Shown here piece after piece: positions 44,859 through 52,580 of a DNA stretch of 64,000 nucleotides. A program made the position numbers and the translations under genes. This stretch comes from Chloroflexota bacterium (lineage in GTDB: Bacteria; Chloroflexota; Dehalococcoidia; Lucifugimonadales; UBA3495). The stretch covers positions 62,001-126,000 of the forward strand of contig JAPOQH010000121.1 of assembly GCA_026710825.1 (NCBI GenBank). The letters run 5' to 3'. The notes under the pieces were generated by a model. That model was given only the letters and a program-made list of their open reading frames with translations. It was not told the origin of the DNA and searched no databases. Positions within the stretch are counted from its first letter, which is position 1. The number at the start of each line of letters is the position of its first letter.

Positions 44859-46319
44859 CTACCCGGTGCGGGCCAGGCCCATTTTCGAGAAATCTAGCTG
44901 CACCGGTACTGGGTAATTCCCTGTAAAACAGGCGTCACAGAATCCGCCTGCCTGCTGGCCCTTTGCAACATCCAGCAGTCCGCCGACGGTCAGATATCCC
45001 AATGTATCTGCGCCGGTCAACTCGCGGATCTGGTCCACCGTCTTGTTGGCAGCGATCAATTCCTCGCGCGTCGCCATGTCCACGCCCAGGTAGCAGGGAT
45101 GTTTGATCGGCGGCGCGCAGACCCTGAGGTGGATCTCGGTGGCGCCTGCCTTCCTTAGTAGTTCTACTACGTGTGGCGTGGTCGTGCCCCGGACGATGCT
45201 GTCATCCACTACTATCAGCCTCTTTCCCCGCAACACCGATGGCATCGGATTGAACTTCTGTCTCACGCCACGGTCGCGCTGACGTTGCTCCGGTTCAATG
45301 AACGTCCGCCCTACGTACCGGTTTCTCACCAGGCCGTTCGCGAATGGAATACCGGACTCCTTGGCATATCCGACCGCGGCCGACGTCGAGGAATCGGGTA
45401 TGCCTATGACCAGGTCGGCATCAATCGGGTGCTCCCGCGCCAATTGCGCTCCCATCTCCTCGCGAACCGTGTGCATCAGCCGACCGTCCATCATGCTGTC
45501 GGGACGCGCAAAATAGATCCATTCAAACACGCACAGGGCTCGCCCCCGATTCTCGTCCCCCTTGAAGATCTCCGAACGAACTCCGTCAGCGGTGATCACC
45601 AACACTTCTCCGGGTTCGAGTTCGCGAACAAATTCCGCCTGCATGTGGTCCAGCGCGCACGTTTCCGATGCAAACACCCAGCCATCCCCTTCCTCAGGGG
45701 GTAGGCGCCCTAAACACAGTGGTCGTATGCCCAGCGGGTCCCGCGCGGCGATCAGGGCATCCGGCGTCAGCAACGCCAGGGAAAAAGCTCCCTCCATCAC
45801 CCGCATGCCGTAAAACAGGCGCTCTGGCCACGTTCCGCCCGGCGCGTTGGCCAGCAAATGGGCTATCACCTCTGTATCGGTGGTGGTGTCGAAGCGGCAA
45901 TCCAGGCGCTCCAGCAACTGTTCTCTGAGTTGCACCGAGTTGATGATGTTCCCGTTGTGCGCGATCGCCAGCTTGCCGTTGGAACCGTCCACCACCAGGG
46001 GTTGAGCGTTGCACGGGTCGCTCGCGCCCGTGGTGGAGTAACGAGTGTGCCCGATGGAGGTATCCCCTAGGATGCCGTCGAGGTCTCCATCCCGGAAAGC
46101 TTCGGAGACCAGCCCCATTCCGGAATGCACTCGTATCGTGCCGTGATCCGATGCGGCGACCCCGGCCGACTCCTGGCCTCTGTGCTGCAGAGCGAATAGG
46201 CCGATGGCCGCAAGCGCCGCGCTGTGGCTGCCGGGACTTTGTATGCCTACTACCCCGCACTCCTCGCGGGGATGGTCAAACGGGTCGGCGTCCCAATGGC
46301 CGTATGACGGCAGGCTCAT
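44859..46319 (-). CDS. purF: Amidophosphoribosyltransferase
   Basis: This 486-residue enzyme makes phosphoribosylamine from PRPP and glutamine, the first committed step. The nucleophilic cysteine is in EECGVVGIQSPG at residue 21, so a short propeptide must be removed. The PRPP loop VVDDSIVRGTT is near 345. Cysteines in LCVFEWIYFARPDS, KHPCYLGVD and GFCDACFTGNYP indicate the Bacillus-type [4Fe-4S] enzyme. It has a near-consensus promoter directly upstream and no leader. Confidence 0.97.
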   Translation of the reverse strand: MSLPSYGHWDADPFDHPREECGVVGIQSPGSHSAALAAIGLFALQHRGQESAGVAASDHGTIRVHSGMGLVSEAFRDGDLDGILGDTSIGHTRYSTTGASDPCNAQPLVVDGSNGKLAIAHNGNIINSVQLREQLLERLDCRFDTTTDTEVIAHLLANAPGGTWPERLFYGMRVMEGAFSLALLTPDALIAARDPLGIRPLCLGRLPPEEGDGWVFASETCALDHMQAEFVRELEPGEVLVITADGVRSEIFKGDENRGRALCVFEWIYFARPDSMMDGRLMHTVREEMGAQLAREHPIDADLVIGIPDSSTSAAVGYAKESGIPFANGLVRNRYVGRTFIEPEQRQRDRGVRQKFNPMPSVLRGKRLIVVDDSIVRGTTTPHVVELLRKAGATEIHLRVCAPPIKHPCYLGVDMATREELIAANKTVDQIRELTGADTLGYLTVGGLLDVAKGQQAGGFCDACFTGNYPVPVQLDFSKMGLARTG

Positions 46320-46325
46320 GGCTGC

Positions 46326-46354
46326 ATTCTATTGTGCTGGCCGTGTCGGGTCAA
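46326..46354 (-). promoter_or_regulatory. Promoter of purF, leaderless arrangement
   Basis: Minus strand TTGACC (46354-46349), 17-base spacer, TAGAAT (46331-46326). The purF ATG begins 7 bases after the -10, so the transcript should start at or next to the start codon. This is the best-supported leaderless case in the window. Confidence 0.75.
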
Positions 46355-46383
46355 CGCTGCCAAAGCCTCGAGCAGACATCTAC

Positions 46384-47133
46384 CTAGCCCTGATCAGCAA
46401 TGATCTGGATTTTTCGGCCCTCCCCGAATCCGACGCTTTCGGTCCGGATGCCTTCCCTGGTGTCCAGGTACAGGTGAATCACACGCCGGTCAGAAGGAGG
46501 CATGGGCTCCAGCGTGATACTGCGACCGGTTTGAGCGACGCGGCTGGCCACGCGATCAGCCATTTCACGCAACGAGTCTTCCCTGCGCTGGCGGTACTGC
46601 TCCACATCCAGCGCCACCCTGATATTTTCCTCTTCGAAATGCTGTCGGACTATGCTCTGCACGATGAACTGAAGGGATTGCAGGGTGTTGCCCCGGCGTC
46701 CGATCAGCAACCCGGAATCTGGACCATTGATGTCGATTACGGGCCCGCCGGTGAATTCGTCGTGTGCGGACCGAAGCGAGACGTCCACATCAGCCCCCAC
46801 GGTCGACAAGATTCGTTCCACTGCCTGGACCGCGGCTTCCGCCGGAGTGCCGGCCTCGATGGCGACCGACTGGCCGGCAACTGCGGGTTCTGGCTCGTCG
46901 GCAGGTTCGTCATCAACCTCATCCGTTTCCTCGATCGGTTCAGGTTCCTGTGTGTCGGCTCCGGCAATCCTGGTGACCCTCACCTCGGCCAACTCTCCGC
47001 CAATGCCCAGGAATCCCTGTCGACCTCTACTTAGTATTTCTACCTCTACCTCGCTGCGGTCGGCGCCGAGCGCTGCGAGCGCCTGCTCTTCGGCCTCTTC
47101 TACGGTTCTCCCGGTTTGAATTATCTGATTCAT
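46384..47133 (-). CDS. jag: KhpB/Jag RNA-binding protein (SpoIIIJ-associated)
   Basis: A 249-residue protein with Jag_N (GRTVEEAEEQALAALGAD, GRQGFLGIGG near residue 40), an acidic linker near 60-85, a KH domain with GLLIGRRGNTLQSLQF near 142-157 and a C-terminal R3H domain ending in VGFGEGRKI. It binds RNA and is normally next to yidC, as here. The ATG is preceded by a GTG codon; AGGAG lies 10 bases before the ATG and 7 before the GTG. Its first 107 bases lie inside the 3' end of yidC in another frame. Confidence 0.93.
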   Translation of the reverse strand: MNQIIQTGRTVEEAEEQALAALGADRSEVEVEILSRGRQGFLGIGGELAEVRVTRIAGADTQEPEPIEETDEVDDEPADEPEPAVAGQSVAIEAGTPAEAAVQAVERILSTVGADVDVSLRSAHDEFTGGPVIDINGPDSGLLIGRRGNTLQSLQFIVQSIVRQHFEEENIRVALDVEQYRQRREDSLREMADRVASRVAQTGRSITLEPMPPSDRRVIHLYLDTREGIRTESVGFGEGRKIQIIADQG

Positions 47134-47956
47134 CACTGCTGCTCTCCTGCTGGTCCGGGGTCACGACCGCAGCGGCGGGTTCCGAGGGTTCGTCGCCACG
47201 CCGCGGGAACAAAGGAAATAGCGGCCCCCAACCGGTAATAAAATACTGTATGCCGATGCCGATGAGATTGGACACCACCCAGTACAAGGGTAGACCACTG
47301 GGCCAACCCAGGGAGAATGCTCCCAGGAAGATGGGCATCATCCAAAGCATCATCGTTTGACTTGACTGCTGCCGCGGGTCCGGCGACGGCATTTGCGTCA
47401 TCTTTTGTTGTACCCATGTGGTGACCGCAACCAGCACCGGCATCACGATGGGAGACGGGTCCGGCCGGCTCAGGTCCAGCCACAAAAACCCGTTGTTCAC
47501 CGGTATCGCTGAGTGAATCGGCGCGAAGGTCAACCAGGGGTACAACTTGTCTGACAGGTTGACCAGGTCCTCCGGGTTGTTGAACAACGTTTGAATCAAC
47601 ACCCGGAACAGTCCGATCAGAATCGGCATTTGGACAATCAGAGGTCCCAGGCACCCGATCGGGTTGACGCCGCTTTCCCGGTACAGCCTCATCGTTTCCT
47701 GGGAAATGCGTTGCCGATCGCCCGCATACCTTTCCTGTATCTCTCGTACCTTGGGCTGTAGTCCGGTCATCGACCGCATCTGACGCAACTGCCGAACCGT
47801 CAGCGGTATGGTCGCCACCCGCACCAGCACGGTGAAAAGGATGATCGCCAGCCCCATCTGAGAGAAGCACACGACGTACAACACCAACAGGGTGTTGAGC
47901 ATGGGCCGGATGATGATCTCTCGCCAGAGATCACCGAATATGGCAAAAATCTCCAC
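47027..47956 (-). CDS. yidC: YidC/Oxa1 membrane protein insertase
   Basis: A 309-residue Gram-positive-type insertase without the large periplasmic domain. The conserved Arg of the hydrophilic groove is in FTVLVRVATIPLT near residue 46, followed by the cytoplasmic hairpin QPKVREIQERYAGDRQRISQE and CLGPLIVQMPILIGLFRVL. About five membrane segments are visible, ending GLPLYWVVSNLIGIGIQYF near 221-239. The tail (271-309) is very rich in Arg and could bind ribosomes. That tail overlaps the start of jag. No lipobox is seen. Confidence 0.93.
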   Translation of the reverse strand: MEIFAIFGDLWREIIIRPMLNTLLVLYVVCFSQMGLAIILFTVLVRVATIPLTVRQLRQMRSMTGLQPKVREIQERYAGDRQRISQETMRLYRESGVNPIGCLGPLIVQMPILIGLFRVLIQTLFNNPEDLVNLSDKLYPWLTFAPIHSAIPVNNGFLWLDLSRPDPSPIVMPVLVAVTTWVQQKMTQMPSPDPRQQSSQTMMLWMMPIFLGAFSLGWPSGLPLYWVVSNLIGIGIQYFITGWGPLFPLFPRRGDEPSEPAAAVVTPDQQESSSDESDNSNRENRRRGRRAGARSARRRPQRGRGRNTK

Positions 47957-47997
47957 TGATTGCGTCCTGGACCGCTAAGCGATCTGCCCTCTCATCC

Positions 47998-49215
47998 CTA
48001 ATTGCACCTGGTGTTTTCTTTGGTGTCGTAGCACCAGAGTATGTTGATCCCGGATTGCACCTGCACCCGGCGCACCGTGCCGTCGTCTGAGCCGATGTAT
48101 ACCGAATCCGCCTGAACCGGGATTCCATTCTGAACTCGGTCCGGCAGCCTGGTCAGCGGAGCTTTGATCTCGGCGTCGCCCACCGTCAGGGAGGCGATCT
48201 CCTGGGCCGTCCCGTGGGATGTCTCTGTGGCGCGCAGCACCGACAATTTGCCGTCCACCGTAGCTACCACTATCCCCCGGTCCAGCAGCACCGGACTCGA
48301 AACTACCGGCGCTCCGAGGTCGTACTCCCACAGCAGCGAACCGTTTTCGTCCAGCGCGTACACTTTGCCGTCCATCGATGGCGCATAGATCGCTCGGCCC
48401 GATGCCACGGGCGTCGCCCACCACCAGTTGCCCGCGGTAAATTGCCACCGAGGCTGTCCATCGTTCAGACCAAGGGCGTAAAGCTGGCGATCAAATGAAC
48501 CCACGATCAGCAGGTTCTTGTGGATTAGCGGCCGCGCTACGACTGCCGCTCCCGTGTCAAACTTCCAAATGAGCTCACCACTGGTCAAGCTCACTGCGTA
48601 CACGCTCCCGTCCTGGGACCCGAAGTAGGCCACTCCGTTTCGCAGCACTGGAGTGGACCATATCTCTCCTTCCGTCTGGAACGGCGACCAACGCAGGCCA
48701 TCCCCGGTCAGAGCGTTGAACGCATACAGCCCGCCGTCTTCCGACCCTACGGCAATGATCCTGCCGGCCTCGTCCAGTGCCGGACTGCCTACCAGCGGTA
48801 CGTCCTCCTCGGGTTCAACCTGCGGACGACGCCATGCCGTGGCGGCCGCGCCGCCACCCGCCGGCGGGTCAATCGCGTACAGGACCCCATCGATCCCTGC
48901 CACGTACAGGTACGTCCCCACCGCCGGGGCGTTGTATGTCCCGCGAAAGCCGTTTTCGCCTCCGACTGTGGAGACCCAACGTGTGCTTACCCCTTCCGAT
49001 ATCAGATCATTCAGGGCGTACACCTGGCCTTCCAAGGTGGCTGCGTACACTACTCCGTCATCCACCGCCACTGCTCCCCACCCACTGGTGGACGCTCCCA
49101 AATTGGGAGTACATCCGGCGCCGGCGATCCCGATTGCGATCGCCAGGGCGAACAGGATGCCCAGCCAGGAATGTCTATGCCAGGCGTTGCGCAAGGGATT
49201 GAAACAACGACGCAT
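47998..49215 (-). CDS. PQQ-like beta-propeller lipoprotein in the yid cluster
   Basis: A 405-residue lipoprotein. The signal peptide has a basic start (RRCFNPLRNAWHRH) and the lipobox GIAGAGC near residue 34. The rest is a series of beta-propeller blades of the PQQ/BamB type with repeated G-x-VYAL/YALD endings, for example GVLYAIDPPAGG, GGLYAFNALTG, GSVYAVSLTSGELIWKF, RQLYALGLNDGQPRW and GKVYALDENGSLLWEY, at least six blades. ATG 49215 gives the correct lipoprotein signal. It sits between yidD and yidC, where it is not normally found. It may help protein export or folding outside the membrane. Confidence 0.87.
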   Translation of the reverse strand: MRRCFNPLRNAWHRHSWLGILFALAIAIGIAGAGCTPNLGASTSGWGAVAVDDGVVYAATLEGQVYALNDLISEGVSTRWVSTVGGENGFRGTYNAPAVGTYLYVAGIDGVLYAIDPPAGGGAAATAWRRPQVEPEEDVPLVGSPALDEAGRIIAVGSEDGGLYAFNALTGDGLRWSPFQTEGEIWSTPVLRNGVAYFGSQDGSVYAVSLTSGELIWKFDTGAAVVARPLIHKNLLIVGSFDRQLYALGLNDGQPRWQFTAGNWWWATPVASGRAIYAPSMDGKVYALDENGSLLWEYDLGAPVVSSPVLLDRGIVVATVDGKLSVLRATETSHGTAQEIASLTVGDAEIKAPLTRLPDRVQNGIPVQADSVYIGSDDGTVRRVQVQSGINILWCYDTKENTRCN

Positions 49216-49243
49216 CTTGGTCAATGGCCTGCTGGGTATCCAA

Positions 49244-49453
49244 TCACGATACGGGATCGTAGCCCTGCCCACCCATCGGGCGGCAACGCAAAATCCGCTT
49301 TAATCCGAGCCAACTGCCTCGGACAATCCCGTAGCGCGCGACCGCTTCCGCCGTGTATTGCGAACAACTGGGGTCGAACCGGCACATCGCGGGCATATAG
49401 GGAGATACGGCCTGCTGATAAAGCCGGATCATCCTCAGCGCCGCCAGCTTCAC
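49244..49453 (-). CDS. yidD: Membrane protein insertion efficiency factor YidD
   Basis: A 69-residue Yid[31 protein letters not shown] is split over residues 9-38, with conserved Cys and the final [13 protein letters not shown]. It overlaps the rnpA stop by 4 bases, the conserved rnpA-yidD arrangement. The propeller lipoprotein gene and then yidC follow. Confidence 0.95.
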   Translation of the reverse strand: MKLAALRMIRLYQQAVSPYMPAMCRFDPSCSQYTAEAVARYGIVRGSWLGLKRILRCRPMGGQGYDPVS

Positions 49454-49794
49454 GGTTTTGACCCCGTCGCCATCAGGTTGGTGCGCCTCATCAGGTTGTG
49501 CGCGGCCCGCTCCAGAGCACCGTAGTCAGCCGCCCCTGCATCTTTGCGCGCCATGATGATTGCATCCCATCCGGGTTCGCAATCCGTCAACCGCACCGCC
49601 TCACGCAACCGCCGTTTGATGCGGTTCCTGACCACTGCATTGCCCACCCGTTTGCTGGCTACGAAGCAGAATCGTGATCGGTCCAGACCGTTGGCGGAAA
49701 GGCGCAACACGAGAAGACGGTTGGCCGCGCTCCGCCCGTTTTGGTGGATCTCCAAAATGCGGGCGTTTCCGGTAAGTCGATGGTGTCTTTGCAT
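49450..49794 (-). CDS. rnpA: Ribonuclease P protein component
   Basis: A 114-residue RNase P protein. The RNR motif [18 protein letters not shown] near residues 51-68 contacts the RNA subunit; MQRHHRLTG at the N-terminus matches the family's conserved start (RLxxxxdF). ATG 49794 is chosen for that reason; an in-frame alternative at 49830 lengthens it by 12 residues. No strong ribosome site is seen. Order rpmH-rnpA-yidD is canonical. Confidence 0.92.
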   Translation of the reverse strand: MQRHHRLTGNARILEIHQNGRSAANRLLVLRLSANGLDRSRFCFVASKRVGNAVVRNRIKRRLREAVRLTDCEPGWDAIIMARKDAGAADYGALERAAHNLMRRTNLMATGSKP

Positions 49795-49838
49795 CGATGC
49801 CCGGAGGCCAACTGCAGCTGGGTGGATCAACAGGTCAA

Positions 49839-49976
49839 CTACACGGAAAGCTTGTGCCGGCCTTTGAACCGGCGCCGGCGCAATACCGCGCGACCATCCG
49901 AGGTGCGAGAACGTGAGCGGAAACCGTGCACTCGTGCGCGGCGTCGCTTTTTGGGCTGGTAAGTTCGTTTCGGCAT
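49839..49976 (-). CDS. rpmH: 50S ribosomal protein L34
   Basis: A 45-residue L34: [18 protein letters not shown], then [24 protein letters not shown], the classical sequence. The ATG at 49976 gives the canonical N-terminus. It leads the rpmH-rnpA-yidD-lipoprotein-yidC-jag run. In many bacteria dnaA and oriC lie just upstream; here neither is seen. Confidence 0.97.
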   Translation of the reverse strand: MPKRTYQPKKRRRARVHGFRSRSRTSDGRAVLRRRRFKGRHKLSV

Positions 49977-50271
49977 ACTGTTTCTCCGAGAGTATTCAAT
50001 ACTAATGCCATTGCCCCGGTGCGTCAAGAACGGCTAATCACCGGCCAACGCTCCGGCGCGACCTGTTGCGGATCCGTTGGTTCCTATTGACCCGCCACGC
50101 GTGCATCCAACACTATACGCGTCGCGGCCAGAATCGCGCGCCAGCGGAATTGCGGTTTTGGACGCCTAATTCGCCAAAAGAGGGACCGCTGGTAACCTGA
50201 GTTCGCTACCTGTATTGGCCCACTTGCCCCGCCAGCAATCGGAGTCCAACCGGGTATTTCCGGCGAAACGC
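49977..50271. other. Intergenic region upstream of rpmH, no gene seen
   Basis: About 370 bases separate rpmH from the divergent small membrane protein gene. I find no DnaA-box cluster (TTATCCACA type), no AT-rich unwinding stretch and no gene. It must carry the rpmH promoter on the minus strand, but I cannot place it with confidence. The plus-strand promoter lies at 50272-50300. Confidence 0.5.
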
Positions 50272-50300
50272 TTACGCTGGCGCGGCTGTGCCGTTATAAT
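50272..50300 (+). promoter_or_regulatory. Promoter of the small membrane protein gene
   Basis: TTACGC at 50272-50277, 17-base spacer, TATAAT at 50295-50300. Predicted start near 50307, 43 bases before the ATG. Confidence 0.6.
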
Positions 50301-50349
50301 TCCGCTCAGGACGCAACTGAGAAGCCCATCTCAACTCGGACGCGCGACG

Positions 50350-50739
50350 ATGAAAGAACGATACGAACAGGAAATCGAACAGCTCCTCAGCGAGCTCGAG
50401 GCCGAATCCCCCCAGCCCGCCGGCGTCCCTCCACCTGACGATCCGGTGCGTCCTGTGGACGATGAGCCGTCGCCTTTTACCCCCAGGCCCAAGGTGGGCA
50501 TGTCGCTGATATCTCCGGCCAAATTGGCGTTGGCGGGAATCATCCTGGCCGTCGTTGGTCTCGTGATGCCGTTGCTGAAATGGCTTTCACTCGTCGGGTT
50601 GGCTGTCCTGGCAGCCTCCGTGGTTTGGATGTTCGTCCGGCGCATGGGCAAGCAGCAGCCCGCGTATTGGCGCGGCCGCCCTATCGAAGAGCCGCCCCAG
50701 GGGACTTGGCAGCGATTCCGCCGCTGGTTGGCTAAATAA
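50350..50739 (+). CDS. Small membrane protein of unknown function
   Basis: A 129-residue protein. The N-terminal 25 residues form a charged helix (KERYEQEIEQLLSELEAE), then a Pro/Asp-rich linker, then two adjoining hydrophobic segments near residues 55-95 (LALAGIILAVVGLVMPLL and LSLVGLAVLAASVVWMFV), and a basic Trp-rich tail. ATG 50350 is chosen because it follows the promoter; the longer frame would start upstream of it. It ends one base before the convergent gamma-glutamyltransferase gene. I do not recognise the family. Confidence 0.72.
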   Translation: MKERYEQEIEQLLSELEAESPQPAGVPPPDDPVRPVDDEPSPFTPRPKVGMSLISPAKLALAGIILAVVGLVMPLLKWLSLVGLAVLAASVVWMFVRRMGKQQPAYWRGRPIEEPPQGTWQRFRRWLAK

Positions 50740-50740
50740 G

Positions 50741-52342
50741 CTACCAGCCTACTGCGGCCCCGTCCTTCCTGGGTTCGCTTCCACCGCTTAGGACCCCGCT
50801 CTCCGGATCCCTGCTGATTGCTTGACCCCCTCCCATGCCGCCGGCGCCTCCGCGGCCTGGGCCATGCATCACGTTCACCCGGTGGCCCCTGCGATGTAGT
50901 TCGGCGACCACCTCGCTGCTAACGTCTCCCTCCAGCCACACCGAATCACCGGCGATTTGGAACCGCAGCGCGTCCAGCGCACCTTGCGAATCCATGCCGA
51001 AATCTACCATGTTGCTGATCACCTGTAGGTGCCCCTGTGGCTGCATGAACCCGCCCATGACACCGTAGCTCAGCCACAGTTCCCCGTCCCGGGTTGCCAT
51101 GGCCGGAATGATCGTGTGGAACGGTCGCTTGCCGCCCGTCAACGAATTCGGATGCTTCTCGTCCAGTTCGAACAGGGACGCACGGTTGTGTAGGACAATC
51201 CCGGTTCCCGGCGCCACCAAGCCTGATCCAAAGTTGGTGAACACGCTGTTGATCAGGGAACACGCGTTGCCCTCTTCGTCGATCACACTGATGTAAACAG
51301 TGTCGCTGCCTGGGACCATCTTGCCGTAGGGAGCGGTTTGCATCGCCGCGGTTGGGTCTATCAACTTGCGCCGTGCGTCCGCGTACTTTTTGGATGTCCA
51401 CATCTCAATCGGAACGTCAACGCAACGCGGGTCGGCCAAGTACTCAAACGCATCCGCGAATCCCAGCCGCGTGGCCTCGATCAGGTGGTGGTACCGGTCC
51501 GCGCTCTGTGGCCCCATTCCTGCGATATCAAAGCCTTCGGCGATGTTCAGCGCCTCCAGCGCTATGATGCCCTGCCCGTTCGGCGGGCATTCCCAGCAGG
51601 TCCCCCCCCGGTAGTCCGTCTTGATCGGTTCGTCCCAGTCGGAGTGGTGAGTCGCCAGGTCCTCCTCGCTGAGCCAACCTCCCTGCTCTTGAACGAAATT
51701 CGCCATGGTCTGTGCGATCGGACCCGTGTAGAAGCTTTCGCTCCCTCCCTCCGCAACGGTGCGCAGCGTCTTCGCCAACGTCGGCAACCTCATCATCTCG
51801 CCTTCCCGCGGCGCGCGTCCATCGGTCAGCAACTCTTGACCCGATGGCAGCCGGGACAGTTTTTCCTCCTGCTGTTGCCACTGGTACGCGATTATGTCAC
51901 TTACGGGGAATCCGTTTTCAGCGTACTCAATCGCTGGTTCCAACGCGTCCGCCAGGCTGATGGTGCCCTCGCTATCCAGCAGGACCTTCCACCCATGCAC
52001 CGTTCCCGGTACGGATACCGAGTACGGGCCAATCGCCGGCATCCTGCTGCGTCCCTGCGATAGCAACTCGTCAATGCTCGCCGCCTTGGGAGCGCGACCG
52101 CTCCCGTTTAGCGCCACCACATCCTTGCGCTTGGCCTTCCAGATCAAGGCGAAAAGGTCGCCGCCCACCCCCGTGGACATCGGCTCCACCACGTTCAAAG
52201 TCGCCGCTGTTGCCACCGCCGCGTCGACCGCGTTGCCTCCGGCCATGAGAATCCGCAGGCCCGCCATGGCTGCCAACGGTTGGCTGGTCGCCACCATGCC
52301 GTGCGTGGCGTGTACTGTGGATCGACGCGAATTGAAGAACAT
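50741..52342 (-). CDS. ggt: Gamma-glutamyltransferase family protein
   Basis: A 533-residue Ntn-hydrolase precursor. VATSQPLAAMAGLRILMAGGNAVDAAVATAA near residues 18-48 is the family N-terminus; the autoprocessing Thr is in DTVYISVIDEEGNACS near 355; GTGIVLHNR near 393 and the FHTIIPAM segment follow. No signal peptide is seen, so it is likely cytoplasmic, as in many GGT-like acylases. The start is ATG 52342; the frame continues upstream without other support. Substrate could be glutathione or another gamma-glutamyl compound. Confidence 0.88.
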   Translation of the reverse strand: MFFNSRRSTVHATHGMVATSQPLAAMAGLRILMAGGNAVDAAVATAATLNVVEPMSTGVGGDLFALIWKAKRKDVVALNGSGRAPKAASIDELLSQGRSRMPAIGPYSVSVPGTVHGWKVLLDSEGTISLADALEPAIEYAENGFPVSDIIAYQWQQQEEKLSRLPSGQELLTDGRAPREGEMMRLPTLAKTLRTVAEGGSESFYTGPIAQTMANFVQEQGGWLSEEDLATHHSDWDEPIKTDYRGGTCWECPPNGQGIIALEALNIAEGFDIAGMGPQSADRYHHLIEATRLGFADAFEYLADPRCVDVPIEMWTSKKYADARRKLIDPTAAMQTAPYGKMVPGSDTVYISVIDEEGNACSLINSVFTNFGSGLVAPGTGIVLHNRASLFELDEKHPNSLTGGKRPFHTIIPAMATRDGELWLSYGVMGGFMQPQGHLQVISNMVDFGMDSQGALDALRFQIAGDSVWLEGDVSSEVVAELHRRGHRVNVMHGPGRGGAGGMGGGQAISRDPESGVLSGGSEPRKDGAAVGW

Positions 52343-52457
52343 AGGACAACTCCAAGCGTGATGCGGGCTTGATTTGCGCCATCTTTGTACACCCGCTCCG
52401 AACGATTGACAAGACCGCCGGCATGCCAACGGTCTACCATAGACCGCCGTTCGGGTA

Positions 52458-52463
52458 TATAAT
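52458..52463 (+). promoter_or_regulatory. -10 box upstream of icd
   Basis: TATAAT in the 238-base divergent region between ggt and icd, about 117 bases before the icd ATG. The -35 is unclear. The long leader could hold regulation, but I see no riboswitch-like fold. Confidence 0.45.
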
Positions 52464-52580
52464 CGTTCGGGTTTAGCCCCCGCTGGGTGTAACGCATCCG
52501 GCTGGCTCGTCCGGGCCTGTAGTCCAACAATCCTTGGCAACCTTTGCGGCCCGTGGAACTCACTTGCTGAGGAGGAGATC

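Noticed and set aside
49977-50349. Replication origin upstream of rpmH
   Set aside because: No cluster of TTATCCACA-type boxes, no AT-rich stretch, no dnaA.
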